A DNA stretch of 64,000 nucleotides from Nitrospira moscoviensis (GTDB taxonomy: Bacteria; Nitrospirota; Nitrospiria; Nitrospirales; Nitrospiraceae): the NCBI RefSeq assembly GCF_001273775.1, contig NZ_CP011801.1:1962001-2026000 (forward strand), read 5' to 3'. Under the pieces are notes generated by a model that was not told the DNA's origin, ran no database searches, and saw nothing but the letters and a program-made list of their open reading frames with translations. The position numbers were made by a program, and so were the translations under genes. Below are positions 17,995 to 26,422 of the stretch, one piece after another; position 1 is the first letter of the stretch, and the number at the start of each line of letters is the position of its first letter.

Positions 17995-19489
17995 GTGGTG
18001 GCAATGAAGAGACGGACAAGTGCGAGTGCGAGTTGCGTCGCGTTGTGGTGTTTATTTGGGATGGCTTTTGTGGTGGCATCGGCAACGGCGTGGGCGCAAG
18101 AAGGAGCCAGAGCGCCTGTCACCGGCTTGCCCATGCCTCCGGCAGGCCCCCCCCGGCGGGCCGCCTCCCGTCGCTATCGGACCGCCCTCTCAGATTCAAC
18201 AGGCCCAGCCCAGCCCGTTGGAAGACATCCTCCTCGAACGGGGCGTCATCACGACGGACGACTGGATCAGGATCAAGGCCGAAGAGGAAAAGAGAGCCGA
18301 GCTGGCGGGCGCCGAGATCGGCATCTTGAGCAGCCCTCGGTGGTACGAGCGCATCCGCGTCATGGGGTATATCCAAACCCGGTATGCGCTCCTCGATAAT
18401 CCGATGATGGACATTCCGCTCAGCGATCGTCTGGCGACCACTGATCCGAATACCTTCTACATCCGGCGTATTCGGATGGTGTTTATGGGACAAATCTCCG
18501 ATCGCCTCGCCTTCTACTTCCAGCCGGCCTATGAAGGGACCCAACAGGCGCTGTCGAATCTCGAAGTCGTCGACGCCTTTGCCGATTTCTTTATTACCAA
18601 GGACAAGGAACATCGCATTCGCTTCGGGCAACAGCGTGTCCTGAATTCTTTCGACACGTTGCGATCCAGCAGCAACCGGCTGGAGCTTGATCGCCATGAA
18701 TCGATCCAGAGCGGCGCCCCCGGAGAGCGGGACCTCGGCGTTGCCTACTACTGGTCCCCCAAGATCTCGCAGCTTCGATACGCGCAGTTGGCCACCTATC
18801 ACAACGGCCCCGGCGACTATGGCGATTTCGGAATCATGGTTTACAACGGCCAGACGAGAAACAGGCCCGAGTTGAATTACGACAAGCACGTGTCACTTCG
18901 TTTAGCGCACCCGTTCGAGCTGCCGGACGGGCGGCTTCTCGAAACCGGCCTGTTTGCCTATCGAGGACAGTTTGTGGTCGATCCAGGCACGCGGTCCCGC
19001 TGTCCCGTCGCGCTCCACGTGCAGGATGGTGGGACGACCGGATGTCAAGTGCTTGACGAGCGGTTGACCTGGTATCTCTGGACCCCGCCCCAGCCCTCCT
19101 GGGGACTGTTGGCGGAATACACGGTGGGACGGGGACCCGAGCGGGATTCCCAGGGCTTTATCAGGGAATCGGCTCTTTACGGTGGCTATGTTCAGCCCTA
19201 TTACACCTGGCGTACTCTCCCTATAGGGCTACTCACAACGTATGTGAGATACGGCGAGTACTACGGAGGGATTAAGACCATCAACGGCGTCAACGGGCGG
19301 TCTACGACAATCAATTTGGGACTCGTGTGGGAACCGGACACCCATTGGCGCTTCGTCGCCGAATGGGAATACAAGGAGGGGCTGCACTCCTCTCTCATTC
19401 GACCCGGCGTGCCGTTGACCAGTACGGTTCCTCAGGCGGAATTCACCGGCAACCTCTTCCGCTTCCAAGCGCAATGGTTCTGGAACTGA
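17995..19489 (+). CDS. phosphate-selective porin (OprO/OprP type), frameshifted at a C8 tract
   Basis: A beta-barrel outer-membrane porin, probably for phosphate or other anions. The signal peptide (MKRRTSASASCVALWCLFGM through TAWAQEG) is read in one frame from a GTG at 17995 or 17998 with AGGGAGG upstream. The barrel, which starts with GGPPPVAIGPPSQIQQAQPS and contains YIRRIRMVFMGQISDRLAFY and a C-terminal strand ending QAQWFWN, is in the +1 frame. The frames meet at eight C residues (18147-18154). With seven C the protein is a continuous 497 aa. A sequencing error, a true pseudogene and phase variation cannot be told apart from this sequence. The Pho-box-like element upstream fits induction by phosphate limitation. 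Confidence 0.82.
18147..18154 (+). repeat. poly-C tract (C8) in the porin 5' region
   Basis: Eight consecutive C between GCAGG and GGCGGG. The signal peptide and the barrel are in different frames on its two sides; loss of one C or gain of two would join them. Confidence 0.9.
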
Positions 19490-19505
19490 TTGAAGGCTGG
19501 GAAGC

Positions 19506-20192
19506 TTATCGGCTTCGTGAAGGGCGCGGGAGCAAGGCCGTGTTGATCACGACGACCTTGCCTGGGTCCGAATATTCCCACGTCCATGTTCCGGGAACCC
19601 CGTGGACCTCCGCTTCTTTCGGGACGAAGCCGACGGTGTAGCCGGCCCGTCTCAACGGAAGGAGCGGATCGTCCACGGGATCCATCTCGTAGGCCGGAAT
19701 GCCGAGTGCCATCGCGTCGGCCGGGATCTGGCGAGAATTGGCTAGGATGACATACACCTCATCGCCACGTACAAAGATCCCGCCCGTCGTGAAGGCCAGG
19801 CCTACCGTCTGGTCGGACACCCGACGGTAGAACGTCACGAGTTCGTCCGGCTTCGCTTGGGCAAGCGCCTTGGCAATCGGAGCGGCCAAGGCCCAAACCT
19901 CCTCGGATGTGAACGCCGGACGCTCCTCCGCCTCGCCGGAAAAGAGCCGATGAATCGCCTCGCGATCGCTCCGTACCCGGACGCCGGAGAGAATCGCGAC
20001 CATCTGGTCCCGAGTGAGGCCGGCCGGATGGCTATGACCCGATTTCGCTCTCTGGTCGATCCTCAGCTGCACGACGGTGCGCGAGTCTTGGTGCACGGTC
20101 CGTGGTGCTGGAGCGCTGGCGCAGCCGGCCAGCAGGGAGAGCAGAAGAGGCACGACGGCGAAGCGTATCCGCAGCATTACGTCATGTGGCAC
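19506..20192 (-). CDS. predicted lipoprotein of unknown function
   Basis: A 228-aa protein with a lipoprotein signal (FAVVPLLLSLLAGC, lipobox LAGC). No enzyme family was recognised. The visible segments are LTRDQMVAILSGVRVRSDRE, FTSEEVWALAAPIAKALAQA and the C-terminal half with GGIFVRGDEVYVILANSRQI. The GTG at 20192 is chosen because GAGGAGG lies 7 nt upstream; an ATG five codons later is an alternative. It is convergent with the porin and lies just downstream of the pstS terminator, so it may be a separate unit. The localisation is well supported, the function is not. Confidence 0.7.
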   Translation of the reverse strand: MPHDVMLRIRFAVVPLLLSLLAGCASAPAPRTVHQDSRTVVQLRIDQRAKSGHSHPAGLTRDQMVAILSGVRVRSDREAIHRLFSGEAEERPAFTSEEVWALAAPIAKALAQAKPDELVTFYRRVSDQTVGLAFTTGGIFVRGDEVYVILANSRQIPADAMALGIPAYEMDPVDDPLLPLRRAGYTVGFVPKEAEVHGVPGTWTWEYSDPGKVVVINTALLPRPSRSR

Positions 20193-20273
20193 GATCAGGC
20201 CTCCTCGTGACAGGATGCGGTCGAACAATCGACCGCGCGAACGGTCAGGGACGGCAATGATAACCTTCGCGTT

Positions 20274-20314
20274 GGAAAAGCAAAAGCGCGTCCGGCCATC
20301 GGCCGGACGCGCTT
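20274..20314 (-). terminator. Rho-independent terminator of pstS
   Basis: Read on the minus strand, AAGCGCGTCCGGCC and GGCCGGACGCGCTT form a perfect 14-bp stem with a 3-nt loop, followed by TTGCTTTTCC. It starts 20 nt after the pstS stop. Confidence 0.9.
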
Positions 20315-20333
20315 GCTGACCTGTCTGCCGCTC

Positions 20334-21446
20334 TTACCGACGGTCGTTCTTGACCCGCGCCGTGAGTGAGACGCCGACCAAGAGATCGCGATTCTTGGCC
20401 ACCATGGCCTCCGTCAACGGGAAGAAACCGCTCCTGGCCGCAATTTCCTGCCCTTCACGGCTGTTCACGAAGCGCAAGAAGCTTAGTATCGCGGGATCGA
20501 TCGGCTGCTTCTGGCCCGCGGCCACATACAGGTACAGCGGCCGGCTCAGCGGATACGCGCCGGAGGTCACGCTGTCCTGCGTCGGAAGCACGAACGGAGC
20601 CCCTTCCGATTCGGCGATCGGCACCATCCGGGCTAAGGACGTCTGAACGCCGGTACCCGCGTACCCGATCCCGAGCGGGTCTCGTGCGATGGCAAGAATT
20701 TCCGAAGCCGTCCCCGCCTGCTCACGAATCTCATTTTTCAATTCGCCGCCTTGGAGGACTGCGCGGACGAAAAACTCCCTGGTGCCGGATTCTTTGTTCC
20801 GACCGTAGAGATGGATGGCTTGATTCTCCCAGCCGGATCGCTTCATAACCTGTCCCCATGTTGTGATATCAGCCTGGGCGCCGCGCTTGCGACTCGTTCC
20901 GAACATCGCATCCAGTTGCGCCAGGGTCAGGCCTTCAATCGGATTGTCGGCATGGACGAAGAGCGTCACGGCCCCCATGGCGACCGGGATGCCGATGGGC
21001 GCGAATCCATGGTGGGAGCGAAAGGCCGCCGTTTCGGCATCGGTCAGCTCCCGGGATGCCGCCAGCAATTGCGCCGCCGCCCCGCCTCCGTGCCCTTCCC
21101 TGGCCTTATCCCCTCGTCGCTGGAGTGAGATCCCCATGGCGAACTCACGGATCGCGGCGCTGGAACCGGTGCCTTCTACCGTGAAGCTGACCGACGGATG
21201 CAGCCGCATGAACTCGGCCGCGAGTTTCGTCATCATCGATTTCATCGTTTCCGACCCTGCGATCGTCACAGAGCCGCTCACATTCGGCTGAGCTTCGTAG
21301 GATTCGATTGCCTGCGCCACGACCGGCCTGGAGTCCCCAGGCGGCACAGTCTCCGCCCGCCCGGTGACGGCCGTGGTTATACAGGCGACGGACAACGCAA
21401 GGATCACGGTCCAATGAGTGCGCAGGATCGGTAAATTTATCTCCAC
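20334..21446 (-). CDS. pstS: PstS-like phosphate-binding periplasmic protein
   Basis: A 370-aa high-affinity substrate-binding protein. It has an N-terminal signal sequence (VILALSVACITTAVTGRAET), a first ligand loop GSETMKSMMTKLAAEFMRLH with GTGSSAAIREF, and a second ligand loop GRNKESGTREFFVRAVL, which is the hallmark of PstS and related proteins. The C-terminus SGAYPLSRPLYLYV...FLRFVNSREGQEI is also typical. No pstC, pstA or pstB gene lies nearby, so the ABC transporter would be encoded elsewhere. A Pho-box-like element lies 66-100 nt upstream and a strong terminator follows. Confidence 0.87.
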   Translation of the reverse strand: MEINLPILRTHWTVILALSVACITTAVTGRAETVPPGDSRPVVAQAIESYEAQPNVSGSVTIAGSETMKSMMTKLAAEFMRLHPSVSFTVEGTGSSAAIREFAMGISLQRRGDKAREGHGGGAAAQLLAASRELTDAETAAFRSHHGFAPIGIPVAMGAVTLFVHADNPIEGLTLAQLDAMFGTSRKRGAQADITTWGQVMKRSGWENQAIHLYGRNKESGTREFFVRAVLQGGELKNEIREQAGTASEILAIARDPLGIGYAGTGVQTSLARMVPIAESEGAPFVLPTQDSVTSGAYPLSRPLYLYVAAGQKQPIDPAILSFLRFVNSREGQEIAARSGFFPLTEAMVAKNRDLLVGVSLTARVKNDRR

Positions 21447-21511
21447 AAACTCCTCCTCTGAGATAGGGAACAGCGTCTGGACAAAGAGACTAGACGTGAG
21501 ACATTGCAGCC

Positions 21512-21546
21512 GGGTGACGGCCTTGTTACAGAATTGTTAACTTTTT
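21512..21546 (-). promoter_or_regulatory. Pho-box-like element upstream of pstS
   Basis: On the minus strand AAAAAG-TTAACA-N5-GTAACA-N4-CGTCACCC, identical in block order and spacing to the element at 17849-17883. The distance to the pstS ATG is about 65 nt. Confidence 0.7.
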
Positions 21547-21575
21547 ATTGATGCGCCGTAACCGGCACAGAGTCG

Positions 21576-21821
21576 CTAAGCGGCGTAGTGGCGGGAGAAC
21601 AGCGTGTAATCGAAGCGATGCCGGCGCAAGACGATACGGCCGCTGCGGGCCAGCCGGTCGACCGCGTGAAAAATTTGATTCCAGCTGTAGCGGGGCATGA
21701 GCGACACGAGGACATCCAAGTTCAGAACGGTGTGCTCGTCGAGGCGCATAACGATCTCCTGCTCCAGCGCCTCGGCCGCGTGGTGTAAGGACAGGGGTTT
21801 GGCTTCACAGACATTCGGCAT
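21576..21821 (-). CDS. small protein, winged-helix-like, unknown function
   Basis: An 81-aa cytoplasmic protein starting MPNVCEAKPLSLHHAAEALE, with GAAGGAGGG upstream of the ATG at 21821. The middle and C-terminal part (NLDVLVSLMPRYSWNQIFHA, VDRLARSGRIVLRRHRFDYT) has the spacing of a small winged-helix domain whose wing is RIVLRRHRFDYTLF. It has no further motif. It follows the CBS-domain gene in the same direction, 83 nt away, and may be transcribed with it. DNA binding is inferred from shape only. Confidence 0.65.
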   Translation of the reverse strand: MPNVCEAKPLSLHHAAEALEQEIVMRLDEHTVLNLDVLVSLMPRYSWNQIFHAVDRLARSGRIVLRRHRFDYTLFSRHYAA

Positions 21822-21904
21822 AAGCCCTCCTTCAGCCCCGGCTTGATGGGTGAACCGCCGTCGGCGATGATCGAAGAACATAGCGCTTCATGGCGCCCTC
21901 CTGG

Positions 21905-22288
21905 CTAAAACTCGTCGATCGAGACAGGGTGGAGCAGATCCCGCACGGAAAGAATGCCGACGATCCTGCCGCGCCGAAACACCGCGAGGTGTCTCGTGCC
22001 GTGTTGCTCCATCAGGTCCGCCGCTTCGGTGATCGGCCGCTGTTCGTCGATTCCCACCACCGGACTGCTCATGATGTCTTCGACTGGAATGAAGTACGGG
22101 ACACGGTCGGTTCCCACCACTTTACGGACGATATCGGGCTCCGTCACGATGCCGACGATGTCGTCGTCCCGTTTCACCAGCACGCTGCCGATCTTGTGCG
22201 CCTTCATGAGCTTGGCCGCGTCGATGGCGGACGTGCCCGCGTCAAGCTGGACGATGTGTCGGGTCATGATCTGGCCGACGGTCACCAT
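21905..22288 (-). CDS. tandem CBS-domain protein
   Basis: A 127-aa protein made of two CBS motifs: VGQIMTRHIVQLDAGTSAID...GIVTEPDIVRKVV and VEDIMSSPVVGIDEQRPITE...GILSVRDLLHPV. Such stand-alone pairs bind adenine nucleotides and act as energy sensors on partner proteins. The ATG at 22288 has GGGGAGG upstream. It overlaps the 3' end of a small membrane-protein frame by 7 nt, suggesting coupling. No partner is apparent from the neighbours. Confidence 0.85.
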   Translation of the reverse strand: MVTVGQIMTRHIVQLDAGTSAIDAAKLMKAHKIGSVLVKRDDDIVGIVTEPDIVRKVVGTDRVPYFIPVEDIMSSPVVGIDEQRPITEAADLMEQHGTRHLAVFRRGRIVGILSVRDLLHPVSIDEF

Positions 22289-22488
22289 ATGGACCTCCCC
22301 TGTGCGTGTGGCGGTGCAGTTTGGGCGAATCGAATATACGGTTGCGATCGACCGTCCGCGCTGCGAGCCCGTAAGAGCGGATAGACGGTCTTGTGACGCA
22401 GGCCGAGCAAGGTTCTCACGGCGTACAGGAGGGGCACGCCGAGTGCGGATCCCAGGAGACCGACGCTGAGCCAGTCGGCGAACGTCAT
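22282..22488 (-). CDS. small putative membrane protein
   Basis: A 68-aa frame with one hydrophobic segment (WLSVGLLGSALGVPLLYAVR, residues 6-25) and a basic, Gln/Pro-rich tail. It ends 7 nt inside the CBS-domain gene, the usual arrangement of coupled genes, but no convincing Shine-Dalgarno precedes its ATG. No family was recognised. It could be a spurious frame. Confidence 0.4.
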   Translation of the reverse strand: MTFADWLSVGLLGSALGVPLLYAVRTLLGLRHKTVYPLLRARSADGRSQPYIRFAQTAPPHAQGRSIW

Positions 22489-22633
22489 GGGCCCACTCTA
22501 TCCCGGCCGTATTCCGGCCGTATAAACGGACCGTTAATTCTGAGTTAATCGAGAGGATTCTGACGAGGAGCGAAGGTCGGCGGTGAGGGCGATCGAATGT
22601 GGGGCTGCCCCCTACGGCAAGGTGCCGCTAGGC

Positions 22634-22870
22634 TCAGTCTTTTTCGACCAGCCGCCAGCCTTCGCGCTGTACGCACCGTTCGGTCGCGTTGAGAATCATG
22701 AGCTGGCTGCCCTGCTGGAGCTTGGGGTCGCGCAGCACGAGCGTCTGGCAGCGGTTGTAGTCGGTGGTGAATTCGGAAGACGGCTTGGTGGGATGAACCC
22801 AGTCGGTGGAGGCGCACGCAGTAAGCAAGTCGAGCATGAGGGCGACGACGGCGGAGAGGATGAGGTTCAT
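22634..22870 (-). CDS. small predicted lipoprotein
   Basis: A 78-aa protein. MNLILSAVVALMLDLLTAC is a lipoprotein signal with lipobox LLTAC; the mature part contains two more Cys (YNRCQTLVL, TERCVQREGW) that could form a disulfide. The ATG at 22870 follows GGGAGAACGGCTCT and is preferred to an upstream ATG in the same frame that lacks a binding site. The function is unknown. It lies alone between repeat-rich DNA and the small membrane-protein gene. Confidence 0.6.
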   Translation of the reverse strand: MNLILSAVVALMLDLLTACASTDWVHPTKPSSEFTTDYNRCQTLVLRDPKLQQGSQLMILNATERCVQREGWRLVEKD

Positions 22871-22941
22871 AGAGCCGTTCTCCCGGGTGATGTGGTGCGA
22901 GAAGATAGACGGAGGCGAGGGAAGAGTCAAGGAGTGAAGTC

Positions 22942-23020
22942 CGGTTTGTTTGGTTTCTCTGGTTTGTTTCGTTTGTTTGGTTCAACCAGACAAACAAGAC
23001 AAACCAAATAAACCAAATAA
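22942..23020. repeat. hairpin of 9-nt tandem units (GTTTGTTTG class)
   Basis: Units of the type GTTTGTTTG/GTTTCTCTG are repeated four times and then appear in inverse (CAAACAAGA, CAAACCAAA). This makes a long imperfect hairpin just downstream of the receiver-kinase stop on the minus strand. It has the same architecture as 30319-30433 and 39563-39662 but a different unit sequence. Confidence 0.75.
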
Positions 23021-23026
23021 CATCTT

Positions 23027-23926
23027 TCAGTCTAGCTGCACTGCAAACCGCACTTCGTTGCCGCGGTCGTTGTACGAGAGACCGGGGAAGAACGACTGGG
23101 CGAGGAAAATACCGCGTCCGTTGATGTCCTGAGGCCGGCAGCCGTCTTGCGACCGGTTCAGGATGCTCCGCCACTTGAATCCCTTGCCCTCGTCGGCGAT
23201 GTGATACTCCAGCAGTTTTTTGGCGCGGTCGAAGCGCACGTGAATCGTGACCAGGCGATCCTTCAAGTGCGGTTGGGACAGCCGCTGCGAGAGCAGCTCG
23301 TCATAGCGCTGCTCGGCGAGCGCCTGCTGCTTCTCCTGATAAAACACCTCCAGATTGCCGTGCTCCATCGCGTTGAACAGCAGCTCCGACAGGGTGCCCC
23401 GCAGATGGAGCCGTTGGATCTCCGGCAACGTCGCGGCGGTGGTGTTGATCAACCAGGACACGATGCCCGGAATGTGGGCCGGGTTGGATCCGGCGGTGAG
23501 GGTATACTCGCACCACTGCACGCCGGGCGTTTCGGCGAGGGTCGCCGGCACGTGTCGCCTGGCCCGCTGGAGCGCGTGCGCCAGCTCCTCCACGCCGACC
23601 GGCTTGTGCAGCACATCCACCGCCCCCGCACGCAGCGCTTGCAGGATCGTGCGCTCGGACGGTTGCTCCGCCATGAGAATGAGCGGGCAGACGCGATGGC
23701 GGGCGCGCAGCGCCGCCGCCAGATCTATCCCGCGTCCTGCGGGGAGGAACAAGTCGACGATCACGATATCGGGCGCCGTGAGATCGATCATTGCGAGGGC
23801 CGCCTCTGGGTCGGCCGCGGTGATGATCGAGCAGCCGCGCCCATGCAAGTGCTCATGGATTCGGGCCTGCGTGTCGGCGCAGGGATCCACGACCAGCACC
23901 GTGCAGGAGGGGCGCACGCTCGTCAT
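23027..23926 (-). CDS. receiver domain fused to RsbW-type serine kinase/ATPase
   Basis: A 299-aa regulator. Residues 1-125 are a CheY-like receiver (phospho-acceptor in IVIVDLFLPAGRGID, Lys in DVLHKPVG). Residues about 190-299 are a GHKL ATPase of anti-sigma-factor type: N box ELLFNAMEHGNLE, G1 box DEGKGF, and GRGIFLAQSFFPGLSYNDRG as the lid/G2 region. RsbW-like kinases phosphorylate STAS proteins, and two are encoded upstream. The ATG at 23926 has GGAGAGG upstream and overlaps the Hpt stop by 4 nt. It is the last gene of the partner-switching cluster. No anti-sigma target is visible. Confidence 0.85.
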   Translation of the reverse strand: MTSVRPSCTVLVVDPCADTQARIHEHLHGRGCSIITAADPEAALAMIDLTAPDIVIVDLFLPAGRGIDLAAALRARHRVCPLILMAEQPSERTILQALRAGAVDVLHKPVGVEELAHALQRARRHVPATLAETPGVQWCEYTLTAGSNPAHIPGIVSWLINTTAATLPEIQRLHLRGTLSELLFNAMEHGNLEVFYQEKQQALAEQRYDELLSQRLSQPHLKDRLVTIHVRFDRAKKLLEYHIADEGKGFKWRSILNRSQDGCRPQDINGRGIFLAQSFFPGLSYNDRGNEVRFAVQLD

Positions 23927-24279
23927 GCCGCCTCTCCTGCGAGGAACCCGCGCAGCGCGGCCAGCAGCTGAGGCAATTCCGCCTCCAGCCGGGCATACAC
24001 GGCGCGCGCCGCCGCGATATGGCCGCTCTTGCCCAGTGCCTCCAGTTCTTTCGTCGTGTCGAGAGCGGCGGGGGCGCAAAACTGCAAGAGCGCGCCTTTT
24101 AAGCGGTGGGCGGCGCAGGCCAGCGCTGCGCCGTCGCCCGAAGCCAGCGCGGCCTGCACCTGCGCCAAGTCCTGCGGGCCTTGCTCGACGAACAATTCGA
24201 CCATGGTGCGGAAGACCTCCAGATCATGGTCCACCCGGGACAAGGCGTCGTCGAGATGAAAGACCGCCGATCGAGTCAT
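23923..24279 (-). CDS. Hpt-domain phosphotransfer protein
   Basis: A 118-aa four-helix Hpt protein with the phosphorylatable His in CAAHRLKGALLQF (about residue 58). It transfers phosphoryl groups between receivers. Its gene sits between a receiver-phosphatase and a receiver-kinase and overlaps the latter by 4 nt (ATGA), so it probably serves one or both of those receivers. No hybrid histidine kinase is encoded nearby. Confidence 0.83.
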   Translation of the reverse strand: MTRSAVFHLDDALSRVDHDLEVFRTMVELFVEQGPQDLAQVQAALASGDGAALACAAHRLKGALLQFCAPAALDTTKELEALGKSGHIAAARAVYARLEAELPQLLAALRGFLAGEAA

Positions 24280-24328
24280 GCCTCACCGTGCAAGGCCGGT
24301 TGCCCACCTGTCAAAGCGGCTCGAAGGG

Positions 24329-25531
24329 TCACGCATTGATCGCCACCCCCATCAATGCCACGTCGTCCGGAAAATGAGCGTGTCCCTGCCATCGGACTGC
24401 CTGATCGATGACACGGGGGACGACGTCGGCCAGCGGCTCCTGCCGTAAGGCGCGAATCGTCTCTTCCAGCCGCGCCGGTCCCCACAGCTCGCCGCCTGGG
24501 TTCGGCACTTCATACAGACCGTCGCTGAACAGAAAGAGGCGATCGCCGGGCCGCACCGGGAGATGGACCGAGCGGTAGGCGGTGTCCGGGCCGAACCCCA
24601 GCGGCAAACCCGGCTCTTTCAACCACGTGAGGTCTCCGTTCCGATGATGGAGCAGCCCCCCGCCGTGCCCGGCGGCGGCGTATGACAAACTGTGCGCGCG
24701 CAGATCCACGCGGACGAAGAGGATCGTAAAATAGTCGCCGTCCTCGGTGATGGGGAATTGCCGGTTCGCCTCGGTCAGAATCGCGCCGGGATCGTCCGAG
24801 CCGACTTGATGCAACAGGCTGTCGCCGCGCAGAAACGTCGAGACCGACGCCGACCGCAGCGCGGGCGAAACCCCGTGGCCGGACGCATCGAGCATGTAGA
24901 GGCCGAACAGCTGCAGGCCCCAGGGCACGACATTGAACAGGTCCCCGCCCAGCGCCAGCGACGGCCGATAGGCATGCACCAGCTGCACGCCGGGAAGGAC
25001 GGCGCCCGCGGCCGGCAACAGGGATTCGACATAGCGCGCGGCGGACGCGAGCTCGCGCTCCCACACTTCCTGCTTGCGGCGGATTTCGTCGCGGGCCCGT
25101 TCGAGCGAGCGCACCAGCGTGGCGGCGCGCATGCCGGCCTGGACGCGCGCCGTGATTTCCTGCTTGCTCGCGGCCTTGCTGAGAAAGTCGTCCGCGCCGC
25201 GCGTGAGCCCTTCGGCGATCTGCTCCGGCTGGTCGTGGCCGGTCATCAATAAGATCTGGCTGGATCGTAATTCCGGATCGCGGCGGACCTGTTCGCAGAG
25301 GGTCGGGCCGTCCAGTTCGGGCATCATCCAGTCGAGAATCGTGAGGTCCGGCCGCTCCCGCCGCAGAAGGTCCAGGCCGCTCTTCCCGTCGCCCGCTTCA
25401 ATCACGCGGTAGCCCAGGCGTTTCAGCCGGGCGGCGAGGCTGACGCGCGCGACCGGCTCGTCATCCACAACGAGCACCGTTTGAGGGGGCGCCGAAGCAT
25501 CAGCCGGCGGGGGATTCATGGCGAGCGTCAT
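24329..25531 (-). CDS. receiver domain fused to PP2C/SpoIIE phosphatase (RsbU-like)
   Basis: A 400-aa protein. The receiver spans residues about 18-135 (VLVVDDEPVARVSL; Asp in LTILDWMMPELDG; Lys in DDFLSKAAS). It is followed by a short coiled coil (RSLERARDEIRRKQEVWERE) and a PP2C-type phosphatase from about 190 with metal-binding motifs GGDLFNVV, LDASGHGVSPAL, YAAAGHGGG, FSDGLYEV and DDVALMGV. It would dephosphorylate a phospho-STAS protein in response to receiver phosphorylation. Its ATG overlaps the STAS stop by 4 nt, which fits that role. Confidence 0.88.
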   Translation of the reverse strand: MTLAMNPPPADASAPPQTVLVVDDEPVARVSLAARLKRLGYRVIEAGDGKSGLDLLRRERPDLTILDWMMPELDGPTLCEQVRRDPELRSSQILLMTGHDQPEQIAEGLTRGADDFLSKAASKQEITARVQAGMRAATLVRSLERARDEIRRKQEVWERELASAARYVESLLPAAGAVLPGVQLVHAYRPSLALGGDLFNVVPWGLQLFGLYMLDASGHGVSPALRSASVSTFLRGDSLLHQVGSDDPGAILTEANRQFPITEDGDYFTILFVRVDLRAHSLSYAAAGHGGGLLHHRNGDLTWLKEPGLPLGFGPDTAYRSVHLPVRPGDRLFLFSDGLYEVPNPGGELWGPARLEETIRALRQEPLADVVPRVIDQAVRWQGHAHFPDDVALMGVAINA

Positions 25532-25878
25532 GCGGCTTGTGCGCGTCCGGCCAGCGCGTCGTCTTCGTTCTCGTAGATCTGAATGAGCTTCGGGATGTTG
25601 GCGAGGCTCAGGATCTCGCGCACGTAGCTCTGCGGCCGCAGCATGCTGATCCGGCCTTGAGTGAGCTTGAAATTCTGCGCCACCAGCGCCAGCAGCCCCA
25701 GACCGGAACTGTCGACGAACCGGACCTCGGCCATGTTGAGGAGGAGATGCCGGCAGCCTTTCTGGCGCAGGGCTTCCACGGCCGTCTTGAATTGCTCGCG
25801 ATTGGTGTAGGTCAGGTCGCCGTTCATGTCGAGGACGACCCCGTTGGGCACCGGACGCTCTTTGATTTGCATCGCCAT
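25528..25878 (-). CDS. STAS-domain anti-sigma factor antagonist (first phosphatase-linked copy)
   Basis: A 116-aa STAS protein. The phosphorylatable Ser lies in RFVDSSGLGLLALVAQ and the N-terminal strand is VVLDMNGDLTYTNREQF. The start at ATG 25878 is supported by AAAGGAGAAC upstream. It is coupled to the receiver-phosphatase gene by a 4-nt overlap. It is a predicted substrate of the kinase at 23027 and of the phosphatase at 24329. Confidence 0.85.
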   Translation of the reverse strand: MAMQIKERPVPNGVVLDMNGDLTYTNREQFKTAVEALRQKGCRHLLLNMAEVRFVDSSGLGLLALVAQNFKLTQGRISMLRPQSYVREILSLANIPKLIQIYENEDDALAGRAQAA

Positions 25879-25958
25879 AGCGTTCTCCTTTGTGAATAAC
25901 ACAGCTCCCTGTCTCTTCGCGGGCGGCGGAACCGTTCAGGGCTCATCACGAAAGAAGA

Positions 25959-26008
25959 CGTTCGCCCTGAGTTCTTCGACTAGCTCGGGACAGGCTTGTC
26001 GAAGGGCG
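25959..26008. repeat. short dispersed palindrome (GCCCTGAG...TCGAAGGGC type)
   Basis: TTCGCCCTGAGTTCTTCGAC and GGCTTGTCGAAGGGCGG form an inverted pair between the two STAS genes. A related unit (GCCCTGAGCAAGGTCGAAGG) is at about 11969-11988 within gspH. Confidence 0.7.
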
Positions 26009-26013
26009 GCCTC

Positions 26014-26352
26014 CTAGGCCGCGCGCCTGGCCACAGCAGCCTCATCCGTGGGATACAGGGGCACCATCTTCGGGATATTGGCCAGCTCCAGGGTTTGCTT
26101 CACCGTGCCTTGCGCGCCCACGAGACTCAGCGTGCGGTGCTCGATCTGGAATTGCTGCGCCGTGAGGGCGATGAGGCCGATGCCGGCGCTGTCGATGAAG
26201 GTGACCAGCCGGAGATTGAGGATCAGATGCCGGCAGCCGGCCTGCTTCACCTTTTCGACCGCCGCCGTGAACTCTTTGCGGGTGCTGTAGGTAAACTCAT
26301 CGGTGATTTCGAAGATCACGGCGTCCCGATTCGTCCGTTGTGCGATCCGCAT
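26014..26352 (-). CDS. STAS-domain anti-sigma factor antagonist (second copy)
   Basis: A 112-aa paralogue of the STAS protein at 25528, with the same plan: VIFEITDEFTYSTRKEFTAA at the N-terminus and Ser in TFIDSAGIGLIALTAQ. The two share KQAGCRHLILNL-like and LANIPKMVPLY-like segments, so they arose by duplication. The gene is preceded by GAAGGAGGG and, about 70-100 nt upstream, by a sigma-28-type promoter. Confidence 0.85.
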   Translation of the reverse strand: MRIAQRTNRDAVIFEITDEFTYSTRKEFTAAVEKVKQAGCRHLILNLRLVTFIDSAGIGLIALTAQQFQIEHRTLSLVGAQGTVKQTLELANIPKMVPLYPTDEAAVARRAA

Positions 26353-26422
26353 CGAACCCTCCTTCCTCCTCCGACCTAGTGGCTTCTGTAATTGAGGCGC
26401 GGATTCTTTCGCCGCTCATACT

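Noticed and set aside
19502..19509. GCCGATAA on the minus strand as a possible sigma-28 site
   Set aside because: No TNAAG-type -35 is found 11 nt upstream and it lies beyond the end of the lipoprotein gene with no downstream gene on that strand.
20334..22488. A complete pst operon around pstS
   Set aside because: The neighbours are a winged-helix-like protein, a CBS protein and small frames; no permease or ATPase is present and a terminator follows pstS.
22942..23020. A CRISPR-like appearance of the short tandem repeats here and at 30319 and 39563
   Set aside because: Units of 9 nt are contiguous and inverted, with no constant 25-40-nt repeat, no unique spacers and no cas genes.
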